Assembly: GCA_018432935.1 (NCBI GenBank)
Contig: JAHDSF010000007.1
Span: 62,001 to 126,000, forward strand
Length of the DNA stretch: 64,000 nucleotides
Source of the DNA: Rhodospirillales bacterium
GTDB taxonomy: Bacteria; Pseudomonadota; Alphaproteobacteria; Rhodospirillales; Shumkoniaceae
Reading direction: 5' to 3'
The translations under genes and the position numbers were made by a program. This document shows, piece by piece, positions 45,207 through 53,334 of the stretch; the stretch's first letter is position 1, and each line of letters begins with the position of its first letter. The notes under the pieces are model-generated. The model did not search any database, was not told where the DNA came from, and saw only the letters and a program-made list of their open reading frames with translations.

Positions 45207-46385
45207 TTAAGAGGGGTGGTCCGTACCGCGGACCACCTCATCAACCAGCGAGGGTTCCTTGATCAGGGACCCATCCCAGGCTTCGTAGCGACGAGGCCAG
45301 AATTGTATTCCGGCACCAATGCGAGCGGTGAGTTGATCTGCGGGTATCATGCGAGACCTTTCATCGCCGTCAGGTTCGACGCTCTTGATCCGGCTACGCC
45401 ACTCCATGAACGGGTGTTCTTGGCCTGGCGCTGCGAGTTCCTCAGCTTTGCCGACGAGAGTGCCCCGTACATAGCGAACGAGCGCAAGAGGCCCCCGCGG
45501 GCGTCGGAATGGATCTGCAAGCGCCCGATTCGACAAAGCAGGATCTAGACCGCTAATGCTGAAGACGCCGGACCTGAGATAGGAAGCGAGCTTGACTACT
45601 ATGGCAGCGCCCACCTTTCTCATCTCTCCGTAATCCAGAAATCCGTGTTCCAACCCGTCGCTGACGTGCTTTGCCCGTCGATGGCACTCCTCGTCACCTT
45701 GGAACAGGATCCGGCGACGCGCCTCCGACTCCAATCGCCTCTTGTCCGTCAGACCCCACTCGGCCAAAAGCTGATCCTGGCCCTTATCTGTTTCCGCCAT
45801 GTGTTGCCGCAATGCTGCGACCGTCAGAGCTTCGAAACCCATATACAGATTGGCGACGCAAGCAATCTCTTCGCCACCTCGCCAAGTCTGCAGCGCCTCT
45901 GCATACCGACCTATGGACCGACATAGCCGAGCCCGTTCGGGATGGGTGTCCAGCACCCCAACGAGGGCTGATAAGACGTCCATATCAACGCGCCGTCCAG
46001 GGTACCAAGTCAATGGGGGGTCCGGAACAAATGACTGCAGAAATTCGTGTTCCTCGACCCCCGGTGTTGCATCATAGACCAGCTCGATCTCCGGCCAGTT
46101 GACGGCGGCATTCGAGGCAAAGGCTATTAGCGGTACGAATTGCAGTCCTATGTTTGTAAGCAACTCTCCTGCTTCGCTTGCATCACTGGCATCTCCGCGA
46201 ACATCCATGACCAGATTCCGCGGTACCGGACTGCCGAGGTTTTCGTCGTAAGTCGTCCAAAACCGGACCTCGACCGGCCTCTCGGGAGATCCGACCCGAA
46301 TGGTGAAACAATCGCCCAATGAGAACGCGACGCTCGCGCGACACCGCGCAACCGCGACGAATGTGCCCACGACGACTTGTGACAC
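45207..46385 (-). CDS. Hypothetical protein, possibly 5'-truncated by the prophage
   Basis: A protein of up to 392 residues, mostly helical in its second half, with YAEALQTWRGGEEIACVANLYMGFEALTVAAL, a pattern reminiscent of ApeA-like HEPN domains; no catalytic motif is certain. GC content is lower than in neighbouring genes, suggesting acquired DNA. No ATG or ribosome site is found near the expected start; a GTG at 46385 is only nominal. The inferred left end of the prophage (about 46378) falls at this point, so the true N-terminus may have been cut off. Confidence 0.5.
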   Translation of the reverse strand: MSQVVVGTFVAVARCRASVAFSLGDCFTIRVGSPERPVEVRFWTTYDENLGSPVPRNLVMDVRGDASDASEAGELLTNIGLQFVPLIAFASNAAVNWPEIELVYDATPGVEEHEFLQSFVPDPPLTWYPGRRVDMDVLSALVGVLDTHPERARLCRSIGRYAEALQTWRGGEEIACVANLYMGFEALTVAALRQHMAETDKGQDQLLAEWGLTDKRRLESEARRRILFQGDEECHRRAKHVSDGLEHGFLDYGEMRKVGAAIVVKLASYLRSGVFSISGLDPALSNRALADPFRRPRGPLALVRYVRGTLVGKAEELAAPGQEHPFMEWRSRIKSVEPDGDERSRMIPADQLTARIGAGIQFWPRRYEAWDGSLIKEPSLVDEVVRGTDHPS

Positions 46386-46587
46386 GACGATAGGTTTTGG
46401 TCGTCCGGCGAACCGGGACTTGGCGGGACTGGGCGGGACGTGACGGGATGGAAGTGGCGGAACGCGTGGCGTTGCAGCGGGTGGGAATGACAAGCGCGCG
46501 GCGATGCGAGCGAGTCGCAAACGTCAAAAAGTCGGCGCCGGCGCGCGGCAAAACGTCATTCGGTTTTGAAATCAGAACTGACTGACG
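46378..46587. other. Inferred phage left end with repeated short motifs
   Basis: The 210 non-coding bases before the repressor stop contain GGTTTTG at 46393 and 46562, AACGTCA at 46520 and 46552 with a related TGACGTCA palindrome near 46583, and a run of GGCGGGAC/GGGA repeats at about 46420-46447. In Mu this place holds transposase binding sites L1-L3. The assignment is positional. Confidence 0.45.
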
Positions 46588-47286
46588 TCAGATGAGGCGT
46601 CCGATCCAGCGGACGCGGCCGGCGACGTGGAGCTGGTCGGCCTCGCCGGCGCCGAAGGTCTCCTCGACGTAGGCGGCATTGTCGGAGCGGATCGTGACGG
46701 CGCCGTTGAAGAAGGCCTGAACGCGCTTCACGACCAGCTCGCCGCGGCGCAGCAGGACGTAAATCGCATCGTCCATGATCTTGCCGACGCCGCGGTCGAC
46801 CAGCAAGAGGTCGCCGGGGCTGATGGTCGGCGTCATCGAATCGCCGATCGCCGTGATCAGCGCCAGGTCGCGCGGATCGGCGTGCAGATGGCGGCGCACG
46901 AAGTCCTCGCGAAAGGCCATGTAATCCTTGACGTTCTCGGCATCGGCGAACGCCCCCGGCCCGGCGCTGACGACCAGGTCGTAGCGCGGCACCATGACGA
47001 AGTCGGGGAGCGGCGCCGGCGTCTCGAACGGCCCGCGCGCAGCCTCGCCGAGGCCTGCGCCGGAGGCAGACTCGCCCGGGCGCATCGGCCCCCTGCCGGC
47101 GATTAACCAGTCAAGGGTTACATTGGCGCCGGCCGCTATTGCTGCGGCCTTGTCGATGCCCGGCACGGAACCCGACAGGTATTGGCGAAGAGAGCCCTCA
47201 CGCATGCCGCATCTGGATGCGAATGCATTCAGACTTTCGTCTCCTAGTGCGACCTTAAGCCGCTCTGGGAAGGCGCCAATACCCAT
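46588..47286 (-). CDS. Phage repressor (XRE plus S24 LexA-like domain)
   Basis: A 232-residue CI-like repressor. N-terminal HTH: RLKVALGDESLNAFASRCGMREGSLRQYLSGS; linker; then an S24 peptidase-like domain with VVSAGPGA (probable self-cleavage region), catalytic S150 in AIGDSMTPTISPGD and K187 in ELVVKRVQ. It would keep the prophage silent and could be cleaved in the SOS response, unlike Mu's own Rep. ATG at 47286 preferred; GTG at 47313 extends it by nine residues. Confidence 0.88.
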   Translation of the reverse strand: MGIGAFPERLKVALGDESLNAFASRCGMREGSLRQYLSGSVPGIDKAAAIAAGANVTLDWLIAGRGPMRPGESASGAGLGEAARGPFETPAPLPDFVMVPRYDLVVSAGPGAFADAENVKDYMAFREDFVRRHLHADPRDLALITAIGDSMTPTISPGDLLLVDRGVGKIMDDAIYVLLRRGELVVKRVQAFFNGAVTIRSDNAAYVEETFGAGEADQLHVAGRVRWIGRLI

Positions 47287-47420
47287 CTCAGCCAAGGATG
47301 ACGCAGCCGTCACAGTTTGGGTTATCCGTCACGGTTTCGCCTAAGGCACGGAAAATAAACGACATCATTGGTGCGCGAAGGGGCTCTGGCTTGCGCAGGT
47401 AGTGTGACGCGAATGAATTC
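47219..47420. promoter_or_regulatory. Pair of GCGAATGMATTC candidate operators
   Basis: GCGAATGCATTC (47219-47230, inside the repressor's first codons) and GCGAATGAATTC (47409-47420, in the divergent gap) differ at one base and both are largely palindromic. Their placement around the repressor start fits binding sites for the repressor or Ner-like protein. Inference from similarity and position. Confidence 0.4.
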
Positions 47421-47431
47421 GTAGTTTGATG

Positions 47432-47460
47432 TTGAGCGGTTCGCATTCCAATGCTATGTT
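47432..47460 (+). promoter_or_regulatory. Candidate phage early promoter
   Basis: TTGAGC (47432-47437) and TATGTT (47455-47460) are separated by 17 bases, with a transcription start expected near 47467, about 60 bases before the Ner-like gene. One of the GCGAATGMATTC sites lies just upstream, where a repressor could act. Confidence 0.45.
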
Positions 47461-47527
47461 TATTTCCAACGCAACTTCTGACACCCGACAAAACCGGTCT
47501 GGCAGGACCGGCGGACGAGGGAGAGGG

Positions 47528-47818
47528 ATGACCCGCGACAAGAAGCCCCACGAGATCAAGTACCTGCTCGCCTGCAGGGGACTGACCTACGCCGACATCG
47601 ACAGGACGGCCAAGCTCAAGCGGGGCATCGCGCGGACCACGGTGCGCTATCCGCACCGCCAGGGCGAGATCGCGATCGCGGACGCCCTGGAGATCTCCCC
47701 CGTCGAGCTGTGGCCGTCTCGCTACCGCGCCGACGGCCAGCGGCTCAAGCCTCAACCTCGGGCGAATTATCGCACGGCGCCCGGAATCCCGAAACGTCAA
47801 AAAGGAGCACGGGGATGA
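47528..47818 (+). CDS. Ner-like DNA-binding regulator
   Basis: A 96-residue protein of the Ner/Nlp (SfsB-like) family: HEIKYLLACRGLTYADIDRTAKLK followed by the recognition part and the very typical EIAIADALEISPVELWPSRY. In Mu, Ner shuts down early and repressor transcription during lytic growth. GAGGGAGAGGG precedes the ATG. First gene of the early operon; its stop overlaps the next start (ATGA). Confidence 0.87.
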   Translation: MTRDKKPHEIKYLLACRGLTYADIDRTAKLKRGIARTTVRYPHRQGEIAIADALEISPVELWPSRYRADGQRLKPQPRANYRTAPGIPKRQKGARG

Positions 47819-48147
47819 ACATGCATTGTCGGCGCGTCAAGCGGGTCGCGCTGCGCCTCCAAAGGGCCCGGCGGGAAGCTGCTGAATACGAAGCCGCGAT
47901 CCGCGCCAAGGTCCGCGCGGACGTGGAGAAGGGGGCCGCGCTTTCCGTGGTCGCTGAGATGCTGCGAGGGCTGGACGAGAACCAGCTCAAGGCCGTCCAG
48001 GCGTTCGCATTCCACCTGCGGTTCGGCGGCGTGCTGCCGCTCTTCTTCAGCCAGATCGCTGACGCGCTTGAAGGTCGCGAAGCGGGCGGTCTCGACGAAG
48101 AGGCCGCTCGCCACGTTCGCAAATCGGTCCTCGGTCTCAGCCGTTAG
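47815..48147 (+). CDS. Hypothetical early phage protein
   Basis: A 110-residue, mainly helical and basic protein (RRVKRVALRLQRARREAAEYEAAIRAKV) with a short hydrophobic stretch near residue 70. AAAGGAG lies upstream and the ATG overlaps the Ner-like stop. No family recognised. Confidence 0.6.
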   Translation: MNMHCRRVKRVALRLQRARREAAEYEAAIRAKVRADVEKGAALSVVAEMLRGLDENQLKAVQAFAFHLRFGGVLPLFFSQIADALEGREAGGLDEEAARHVRKSVLGLSR

Positions 48148-48349
48148 GTCCAGGCATGTTCTTGAGAGCCGTCAGCGCATCATCGCAAGCCCGGTCCGCC
48201 AGCTCGCCCGGCATCTTGAGCTTTTCTTTCATGTCGCGAACCTCCGCGGCGACGTCCTCGCGATCCAGGATTCCTTTCTTGATCAGCGCTCTGATCGCCG
48301 CCGTGGAGAGCGTGAGGTTGATCATCCAGAGGTCGTCAGGCGTGGTCAT
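48137..48349 (-). CDS. Small antisense-oriented phage gene
   Basis: A 70-residue protein, MTTPDDLWMINLTLS onward, with an ordinary amphipathic composition (IRALIKKGILDREDVAAEVRDMKEKL), which argues for real coding. It runs against the early operon and overlaps its left neighbour by eleven bases. GGGGGGAA lies upstream of the ATG. Function unknown. Confidence 0.55.
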   Translation of the reverse strand: MTTPDDLWMINLTLSTAAIRALIKKGILDREDVAAEVRDMKEKLKMPGELADRACDDALTALKNMPGPNG

Positions 48350-48463
48350 TGGGAGTTCCCCCCTCGGTTGTGTGGCAAAGCCGAGGATACCGGGGAAGGC
48401 GCCGGGAGTCACGAAGCCCCCCTCCGTGGCTTCCGGCGCCGCCGTTTCGCGGGGGGCGCGGGC

Positions 48464-49273
48464 ATGAAGTACCTGCGCACCGAAGACTTCCAGGTCGACC
48501 AGATCATCGTGCCCAAGCGCCTGCGGCCGACCGACCAGGCCTATGTCGAGATCATCGCGGAATCGATGCGGGAGCGCGGCCAGGACGAGCCGATCCGGGT
48601 TGCGCTGCTGGAGCGTCCGACGCTCGTGTTCGGAGCGCACCGGCACGCTGCGGCGCAGCTGCTGGGCTGGCCGACGATCCGGGCCGAGCTGGTCGAGGCG
48701 GAGACCGATCGCCCCGACCTCGAGCTGCGGCTCAGCGAGATCGACGAGAACCTGATCCGTCACGAGCTGAACCCGCTGGACAGGGCCATCTTCCTGGCCG
48801 AACGCAAGCGGGTCTACGAGGAGCTGCACCCGGAGACGCGGCGCGGCGGCAACCGCCGGGGCCGCAAATCGGATCAAACGGCAAACGTTGCCGTTTGGTC
48901 GTTCTCGAAGGAGACCGCGAAGCGGACGCGGCTCTCGGAGCGTCTGATCCGCCGGGCCACTGCGATTTCCAGCGCGCTCGCGCCCGACGTCCGCAACCGA
49001 ATCGCCGGGACCCGACTGGCCGCCAAAGAGGGCGAACTGCACCGCCTGGCGCGGCACGATCCGGCCCTGCAGCGCCGCATCGTCGAGATGATGCTCGACG
49101 CCGCGGACCTGGCACCGACCGTCGAAGAAGCGGTGCGCCGGATCCGCGGCGACCAGGCGCCCGACCCGGTCGAGGTCGGATTCCAGCGCCTGGTCGGCCT
49201 GTGGGCCAAGGTGCCGCCGAGCGCTCGCGAGCAGTTCATCGCCTTCCTCAAGGGTTCCGGGACCGTGAGATGA
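48464..49273 (+). CDS. ParB/Srx-like domain phage protein
   Basis: A 269-residue protein. The N-terminal ParB-like domain has FQVDQIIVPKRLRPTDQAYVEIIAESM, the FGAHRHAAAQLLG core (residues 56-68; in ParB GERR/GxHR binds CTP or a nucleotide) and the DENLIRHELNPLDRAIFLAERK helix. The C-terminal half is an HTH-like region (FSKETAKRTRLSERLIRRATAIS). Common in Mu-like phages of alphaproteobacteria between ner and A. It may bind DNA or act as a nuclease. Confidence 0.82.
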   Translation: MKYLRTEDFQVDQIIVPKRLRPTDQAYVEIIAESMRERGQDEPIRVALLERPTLVFGAHRHAAAQLLGWPTIRAELVEAETDRPDLELRLSEIDENLIRHELNPLDRAIFLAERKRVYEELHPETRRGGNRRGRKSDQTANVAVWSFSKETAKRTRLSERLIRRATAISSALAPDVRNRIAGTRLAAKEGELHRLARHDPALQRRIVEMMLDAADLAPTVEEAVRRIRGDQAPDPVEVGFQRLVGLWAKVPPSAREQFIAFLKGSGTVR

Positions 49274-49758
49274 CCATGCGCCGCGACCCCAACACCCTCG
49301 ACCTGTTCACCGACTGGAAGCCGGACGAGGTGGTCCAGCGGTTCGAGCCGGAACGGGTGCGCACCGCCACCTTGCGGGCGCGGATCGCCCGGGCGGTCTC
49401 GGAGACGCTGAAGGACTGCGGCAGGCCGCGCGAGGAGATCGCCGCCGAGATGTCGGCGTGGCTGGAGGACGACGAGGTGACCAAGAACATGCTGGACGCC
49501 TACGCCTCAGAAGCCCGCGACCGCCACAACATCACGTACGAACGGCTGCTGGCGCTGGTCCACGTCACCGGCGACGTGCGGCCCCTGCAGATGGGCGCCG
49601 AGATGTTCGCGCACGTGGTGACCCACGAGCGGTACCTCCAGTGGATCGAAGTGGGGATGGAGGCCGACCGTAAGGAGGAAGCCATCCGGGCTGCCGAGGA
49701 GCGCGAACGGCGTTTCGACCTGGTCCTGCGGACGGCCCGAAGGGGAGTGCGGCCATGA
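49270..49758 (+). CDS. Hypothetical early phage protein
   Basis: A 162-residue protein. Residues 1-110 look like a DNA-associated helical domain (LRARIARAVSETLKDCGRPREEIAAEMSAWL, then ITYERLLALVHVTGDVRPLQMGAEMF), a pattern seen in Mu-like phage proteins upstream of the transposase. The C-terminus is a charged helix. ATGA overlaps on both sides couple it to neighbours. Function unknown. Confidence 0.68.
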   Translation: MTMRRDPNTLDLFTDWKPDEVVQRFEPERVRTATLRARIARAVSETLKDCGRPREEIAAEMSAWLEDDEVTKNMLDAYASEARDRHNITYERLLALVHVTGDVRPLQMGAEMFAHVVTHERYLQWIEVGMEADRKEEAIRAAEERERRFDLVLRTARRGVRP

Positions 49759-50015
49759 AGACGAACACGTTGGCGAAAACTCGTTGGTCGAGCCCGGACC
49801 TGATCTCGGTGGAGCACGCGTTCGACGCCGCGGTCGCGGCGGCGGCGCGCGCCCGGTGCCCTGACGTCCCCTCGGAGATGATCGATCTCTTCGAGGCGCT
49901 GTGGCGCGGCGAGCGAGGTGCCGGGACTCTCTATTCCGTCTTTCACCTCGGCGCCTACGAGCGCTGGGCAACCGCGGTCAACAAACTTGCAGACGAGCGA
50001 GGAGCCGATCGATGA
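49755..50015 (+). CDS. Hypothetical early phage protein
   Basis: An 86-residue, mostly helical protein beginning MKTNTLAKTRWSS. Its ATG overlaps the previous stop as ATGA. It ends opposite a convergent minus-strand gene (38-base overlap). No family recognised. Confidence 0.6.
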   Translation: MKTNTLAKTRWSSPDLISVEHAFDAAVAAAARARCPDVPSEMIDLFEALWRGERGAGTLYSVFHLGAYERWATAVNKLADERGADR

Positions 50016-50271
50016 GATCGCTCCGTCCTGCCTTGGCTGCCTCGGAAAACGCGTCGACCGGCCAGGTGACGAAGCTTTCGAGCTCATCATCGAATCGCTC
50101 GGCCTGCCGCCGCGCGATCGCGTCGAGCGCAGCGAGCACACGGTCCCGGTCCGTCGCCGGTAGTTCGAGCACGGCGGCGAAGAGAAGGGAAACCTGCAAT
50201 TCCAGGCGACCGACACGCCGCTCCAGGCCGTGGATGCGGCCGATCGCCTCGTCCTCGAATTCCTCTTCCAT
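49978..50271 (-). CDS. Small antisense-oriented phage gene with coiled coil
   Basis: A 97-residue acidic, helical protein (MEEEFEDEAIGRIHGLERRVGRLELQVSL, with heptad-like spacing), ending LIDRLLARLQVC. It runs against the early operon just before the transposase gene. AAGGG lies near its ATG. The normal composition supports coding; function unknown. Confidence 0.5.
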   Translation of the reverse strand: MEEEFEDEAIGRIHGLERRVGRLELQVSLLFAAVLELPATDRDRVLAALDAIARRQAERFDDELESFVTWPVDAFSEAAKAGRSDLIDRLLARLQVC

Positions 50272-50331
50272 CGCCCTTGTCCCCCCTGGTTCGGCAACGG
50301 GAATACCTACCACGACCAAGGGAGCGCGGCC

Positions 50332-52533
50332 ATGAAGGCGTGGATGACGGCGGCGGAGATCGCGGCCCTGACGCTGCCCGGGCTGCCCACGACGAAACGC
50401 CGGGTCATTGATTTCGCCGATCGGAACGGCTGGAAGTCCCGCCCCCGGTCCGGCCGCGGCGGCGGCTTCGAGTACGACACGGCGTGCCTGCCTCTGGCGG
50501 CCCGGCTGACGCTGGCCCAGGTCGAGGCGCGGGAGACGGCTTCGGCCATCCAGGCCGGCGAGCTGCCCATCCCCGCCGCCGCCGGCGACGTCGTCCCGGC
50601 GAACGCGGCCGGGGTGCTGCGGCGGGACGCCCGGCTGGTGATCGTCGGCCTGTTCCGCGATTTCCTGGCGCGATCGCGCCTGCAGCCGACGATGGCCCGG
50701 CAGGTGTTCTGCCACCTGTACAACGAGGCGGCAGCCCGGCCGAACCCGGACGGCGCCCACGTCGCCGGGCAGGGCCCGCTGCTGATCACGGTGCCGGCAT
50801 GGGTACGAAACGCCAAGCGCACCGTCTGCCCCAACAGCATCCGCAACTGGATGGTCCTGCAGGACGAGGGCGCGATCGGCCGGCTGGCCGGCGCCTACAA
50901 GGGGCGGCCCAAGGGCGGCACGCTCGGCCAGGCCAACGGCGGCGCGGTCGCCACCTTCATCGGCGCCCTGGTGCTAAAGGCGCCGCACCTTTCGGCCGAG
51001 GCGATCCGCGACCAGGTGGAAGCCGAGTTCGGCGCCACCGTCGAGGTGGTGCTCGAGGGCACGGGCGAGGTGAAGGGGGTCGACCTGCCGCCGCTCCGCG
51101 CTTTTCAGCGGTTCCTGGCGTCCTGGAAGTCCGAGCACGCCGAGATGATCCGGCGCCAGACCGATCCGGACGGCTTCAAGAACACGATGCGGGTGTCCGG
51201 CCGCAACATGAACGCCTGGGTCGCCCGGCCGAACATGCTGTGGGAGATCGACGCCTCGCCGGCCGACGCGCTGTGCCAGGACGGCCGGCATTCGGTCTAC
51301 GTCGTGGTCGACATCTTCACCCGGCGGATGATCGTGCTGGTGACCAGGACGCCGCGCACCGAAGCCGTGCTGGGGCTGATCCGCAAGGCGATCCTGGCCT
51401 GGGGCGTGCCGGAGACGATCCGTACCGACAACGGCAGCGACTTCGCGTCGCGCTGGGCGGCCTCGGCGATCGCCGGGCTCGGCATCAAGGTCGACGTCTG
51501 CGATCCGTACAGCCCGTGGCAGAAGGGCACGGTGGAGCGCCACATCGGCACCCTGCAGAAGTGCTTCATGGAGCTGCTGCCGGGCTACGCCGGCCATTCG
51601 GTGGCCGAACGCAAGAGGATCGAGGCGCGCAAGGAGTTCTCCGAGCGGTTGGGCCAGCCGGAAGAAAGGGCATTCGCGGTCGAGTTGACGGCCCGCGAGC
51701 TGCAGACCATGGCGGACGAGTGGTGCTCGGCGAAATACGAGCACCGCGCCCATGGCGGCCTCAAGGGCAAGACGCCGTTCGAGATGGCGACCGGGTACGC
51801 CGGCGCGCTCCGGCGGATCGAGAACGTCCGGGCGCTGGACACGTTCCTGGCGCCGCTGGCCGGCAAGGACGGGTTCAAGACGGTCACCAAGTTCGGCATC
51901 CGCCACGACAAGGCGGACTTCCGCCACGTGGCGCTGGTCCCCGGGACGCGCGTCTTCTGCCGGGAGGATCCGGCCGACATGGGCCGCCTGGTCGTGTACG
52001 ACGAGGACAAGGTCACCTTCCTGTGCGTCGCCGAGTGCGCCGAGCGGCTGGGGGTCGACCCCGGCGCCGCGGTCCGTGCGTCGCGCGAGGCGCAGAAGGA
52101 ACGCACGGCGGCCGAAGTGGCGCCCCTGCAGGCGGACATCCGCCGCATCAAGCCGCGCGACATGATCGAGCGCGTCCTTGCCGGGGCCCGCGCCGACCAC
52201 GGCACGGTCATCGCCATGCCGAAGCGGACCGAGGTCCACACCAGCCCCGGCCTGGAAGGTGCCGCCGAGGCCGCCCGCGTGCTGGCCGGCGAGGCGCCGG
52301 TGCGGACCCGCGAGCCGGAGGCCCGGCCGGTGGCGCGCATCGAGCGCTTCGAGGCGCCCAAGACGGAAATCCAGATGAAGCGGGAACGGTGGGCGCGGGC
52401 GCGCGAGCTGGAGGCGGCGCTCGAGGCCGGCCAGGTGGTGGCGCCCGAGGATGCCGCGTGGCTCGTCCGCTACGTCCGCACGCCGGAATACCAGGGTTTC
52501 CTGATGGCCTACGACGGAGCCGTCGAGGCCTGA
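50332..52533 (+). CDS. muA: MuA-type transposase
   Basis: A 733-residue DDE transposase. It has an N-terminal Mu-type HTH (MTAAEIAALTLPGLPTTKRRVIDFADRNGW), end-binding HTH domains, an rve catalytic core with D307 (LWEIDASPADA), D366 (IRTDNGSDF) and E402 (WQKGTVERH), a C-terminal beta-barrel and a MuB/ClpX-contact tail. It cuts and joins phage ends during replicative transposition. AAGGGAG precedes the ATG. A hairpin separates it from muB. Confidence 0.95.
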   Translation: MKAWMTAAEIAALTLPGLPTTKRRVIDFADRNGWKSRPRSGRGGGFEYDTACLPLAARLTLAQVEARETASAIQAGELPIPAAAGDVVPANAAGVLRRDARLVIVGLFRDFLARSRLQPTMARQVFCHLYNEAAARPNPDGAHVAGQGPLLITVPAWVRNAKRTVCPNSIRNWMVLQDEGAIGRLAGAYKGRPKGGTLGQANGGAVATFIGALVLKAPHLSAEAIRDQVEAEFGATVEVVLEGTGEVKGVDLPPLRAFQRFLASWKSEHAEMIRRQTDPDGFKNTMRVSGRNMNAWVARPNMLWEIDASPADALCQDGRHSVYVVVDIFTRRMIVLVTRTPRTEAVLGLIRKAILAWGVPETIRTDNGSDFASRWAASAIAGLGIKVDVCDPYSPWQKGTVERHIGTLQKCFMELLPGYAGHSVAERKRIEARKEFSERLGQPEERAFAVELTARELQTMADEWCSAKYEHRAHGGLKGKTPFEMATGYAGALRRIENVRALDTFLAPLAGKDGFKTVTKFGIRHDKADFRHVALVPGTRVFCREDPADMGRLVVYDEDKVTFLCVAECAERLGVDPGAAVRASREAQKERTAAEVAPLQADIRRIKPRDMIERVLAGARADHGTVIAMPKRTEVHTSPGLEGAAEAARVLAGEAPVRTREPEARPVARIERFEAPKTEIQMKRERWARARELEAALEAGQVVAPEDAAWLVRYVRTPEYQGFLMAYDGAVEA

Positions 52534-52539
52534 ACGAAA

Positions 52540-52562
52540 GCCCGCCGTTTGGGGCGGCGGGC
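52540..52562 (+). terminator. Hairpin between transposase and ATPase genes
   Basis: GCCCGCCG (52540-52547) and CGGCGGGC (52555-52562) form a perfect eight-base stem with a seven-base loop, eight bases after the transposase stop. There is no T-run, so it is more likely an mRNA stability element or attenuator than a full terminator. Confidence 0.45.
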
Positions 52563-52587
52563 CGTACCTCACGCGAACGGGGGAATC

Positions 52588-53334
52588 ATGAACAAGATCA
52601 GCGCTCCAGTCAATGGCACGACCGCCATTCTCACCAACGTCACCCTGTTTTCCGAGCTGGTGAACAGGATCATGACGAGGCCCGCGCACCTGCCGGGCAT
52701 CGGCGTCTTCCACGGCTTCTCGGGCTACGGCAAGACGTTCTCGGCGATCTACGCCGCCCACCGCACCCGCGCCTATTACCTCGAGGTCGGCGAGAGCTGG
52801 ACCAAGGCGAAGTTCGTCCGCCAGCTGCTGATCGAGCTGGGCCGCGACCCCAGGGGCACCGTGGCGGACATGGTCGAGCTGGCGATCCAGGCCCTGGCGA
52901 TGACGCCGGGCCGGCCCCTGATCATCGACGAGGCCGACTGGATCGTGAAGCGCGGCTACATCGAGACGGTCCGCGAGCTGCACGACAAGTCGGGCACCCC
53001 GATCATCCTGATCGGCGAGGAGCTGCTGCCCTCGAAGATCGCCGCTCTGTCCGAACGCACGCACAACCGGGTGCTCGACTGGGTGCCGGCGCAGCCCGCC
53101 GACATTCAGGACGCCTCCGCCCTGGCGCGCCTGTACGCCCCCGACGTCGAGATCGGCCGCGATCTGCTGGAGCACCTTGTCGCCAAGAGCGGGGGCCGCA
53201 TCCGGCGCATCTGCGTCAACATCGAACGCATCCGCAGCGAGGCCGCGGTGGAGGACTGGACCAGCGTCGATCTGGAAGAGTGGGGACAGCGCGCCCTCTA
53301 CTCCGGCCAGCAGCCGGCGCGGAGGGCCGCGTGA
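52588..53334 (+). CDS. muB: MuB-type AAA+ ATPase
   Basis: A 248-residue ATPase: Walker A GFSGYGKT (residues 43-50), Walker B LIIDEAD (111-117), sensor region ILIGEELLP and a C-terminal helical lid. MuB loads on target DNA and activates the transposase. It lacks the extra N-terminal HTH of Mu B, and is shorter than Mu's 312 residues. GGGGGAA lies before the ATG at 52588. The stop overlaps the next start. Confidence 0.92.
   Translation: MNKISAPVNGTTAILTNVTLFSELVNRIMTRPAHLPGIGVFHGFSGYGKTFSAIYAAHRTRAYYLEVGESWTKAKFVRQLLIELGRDPRGTVADMVELAIQALAMTPGRPLIIDEADWIVKRGYIETVRELHDKSGTPIILIGEELLPSKIAALSERTHNRVLDWVPAQPADIQDASALARLYAPDVEIGRDLLEHLVAKSGGRIRRICVNIERIRSEAAVEDWTSVDLEEWGQRALYSGQQPARRAA

Noticed and set aside
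50974..53175. A 733-codon frame antisense to the transposase
   Set aside because: It follows the complementary codon positions of muA and muB and has no domain, signal or ribosome site.
50484..53334. Long open frame on the plus strand before 53334 in another frame than muA and muB
   Set aside because: It is a high-GC shadow of muA and muB. Only its last part, 53334-53924, is a real gene.
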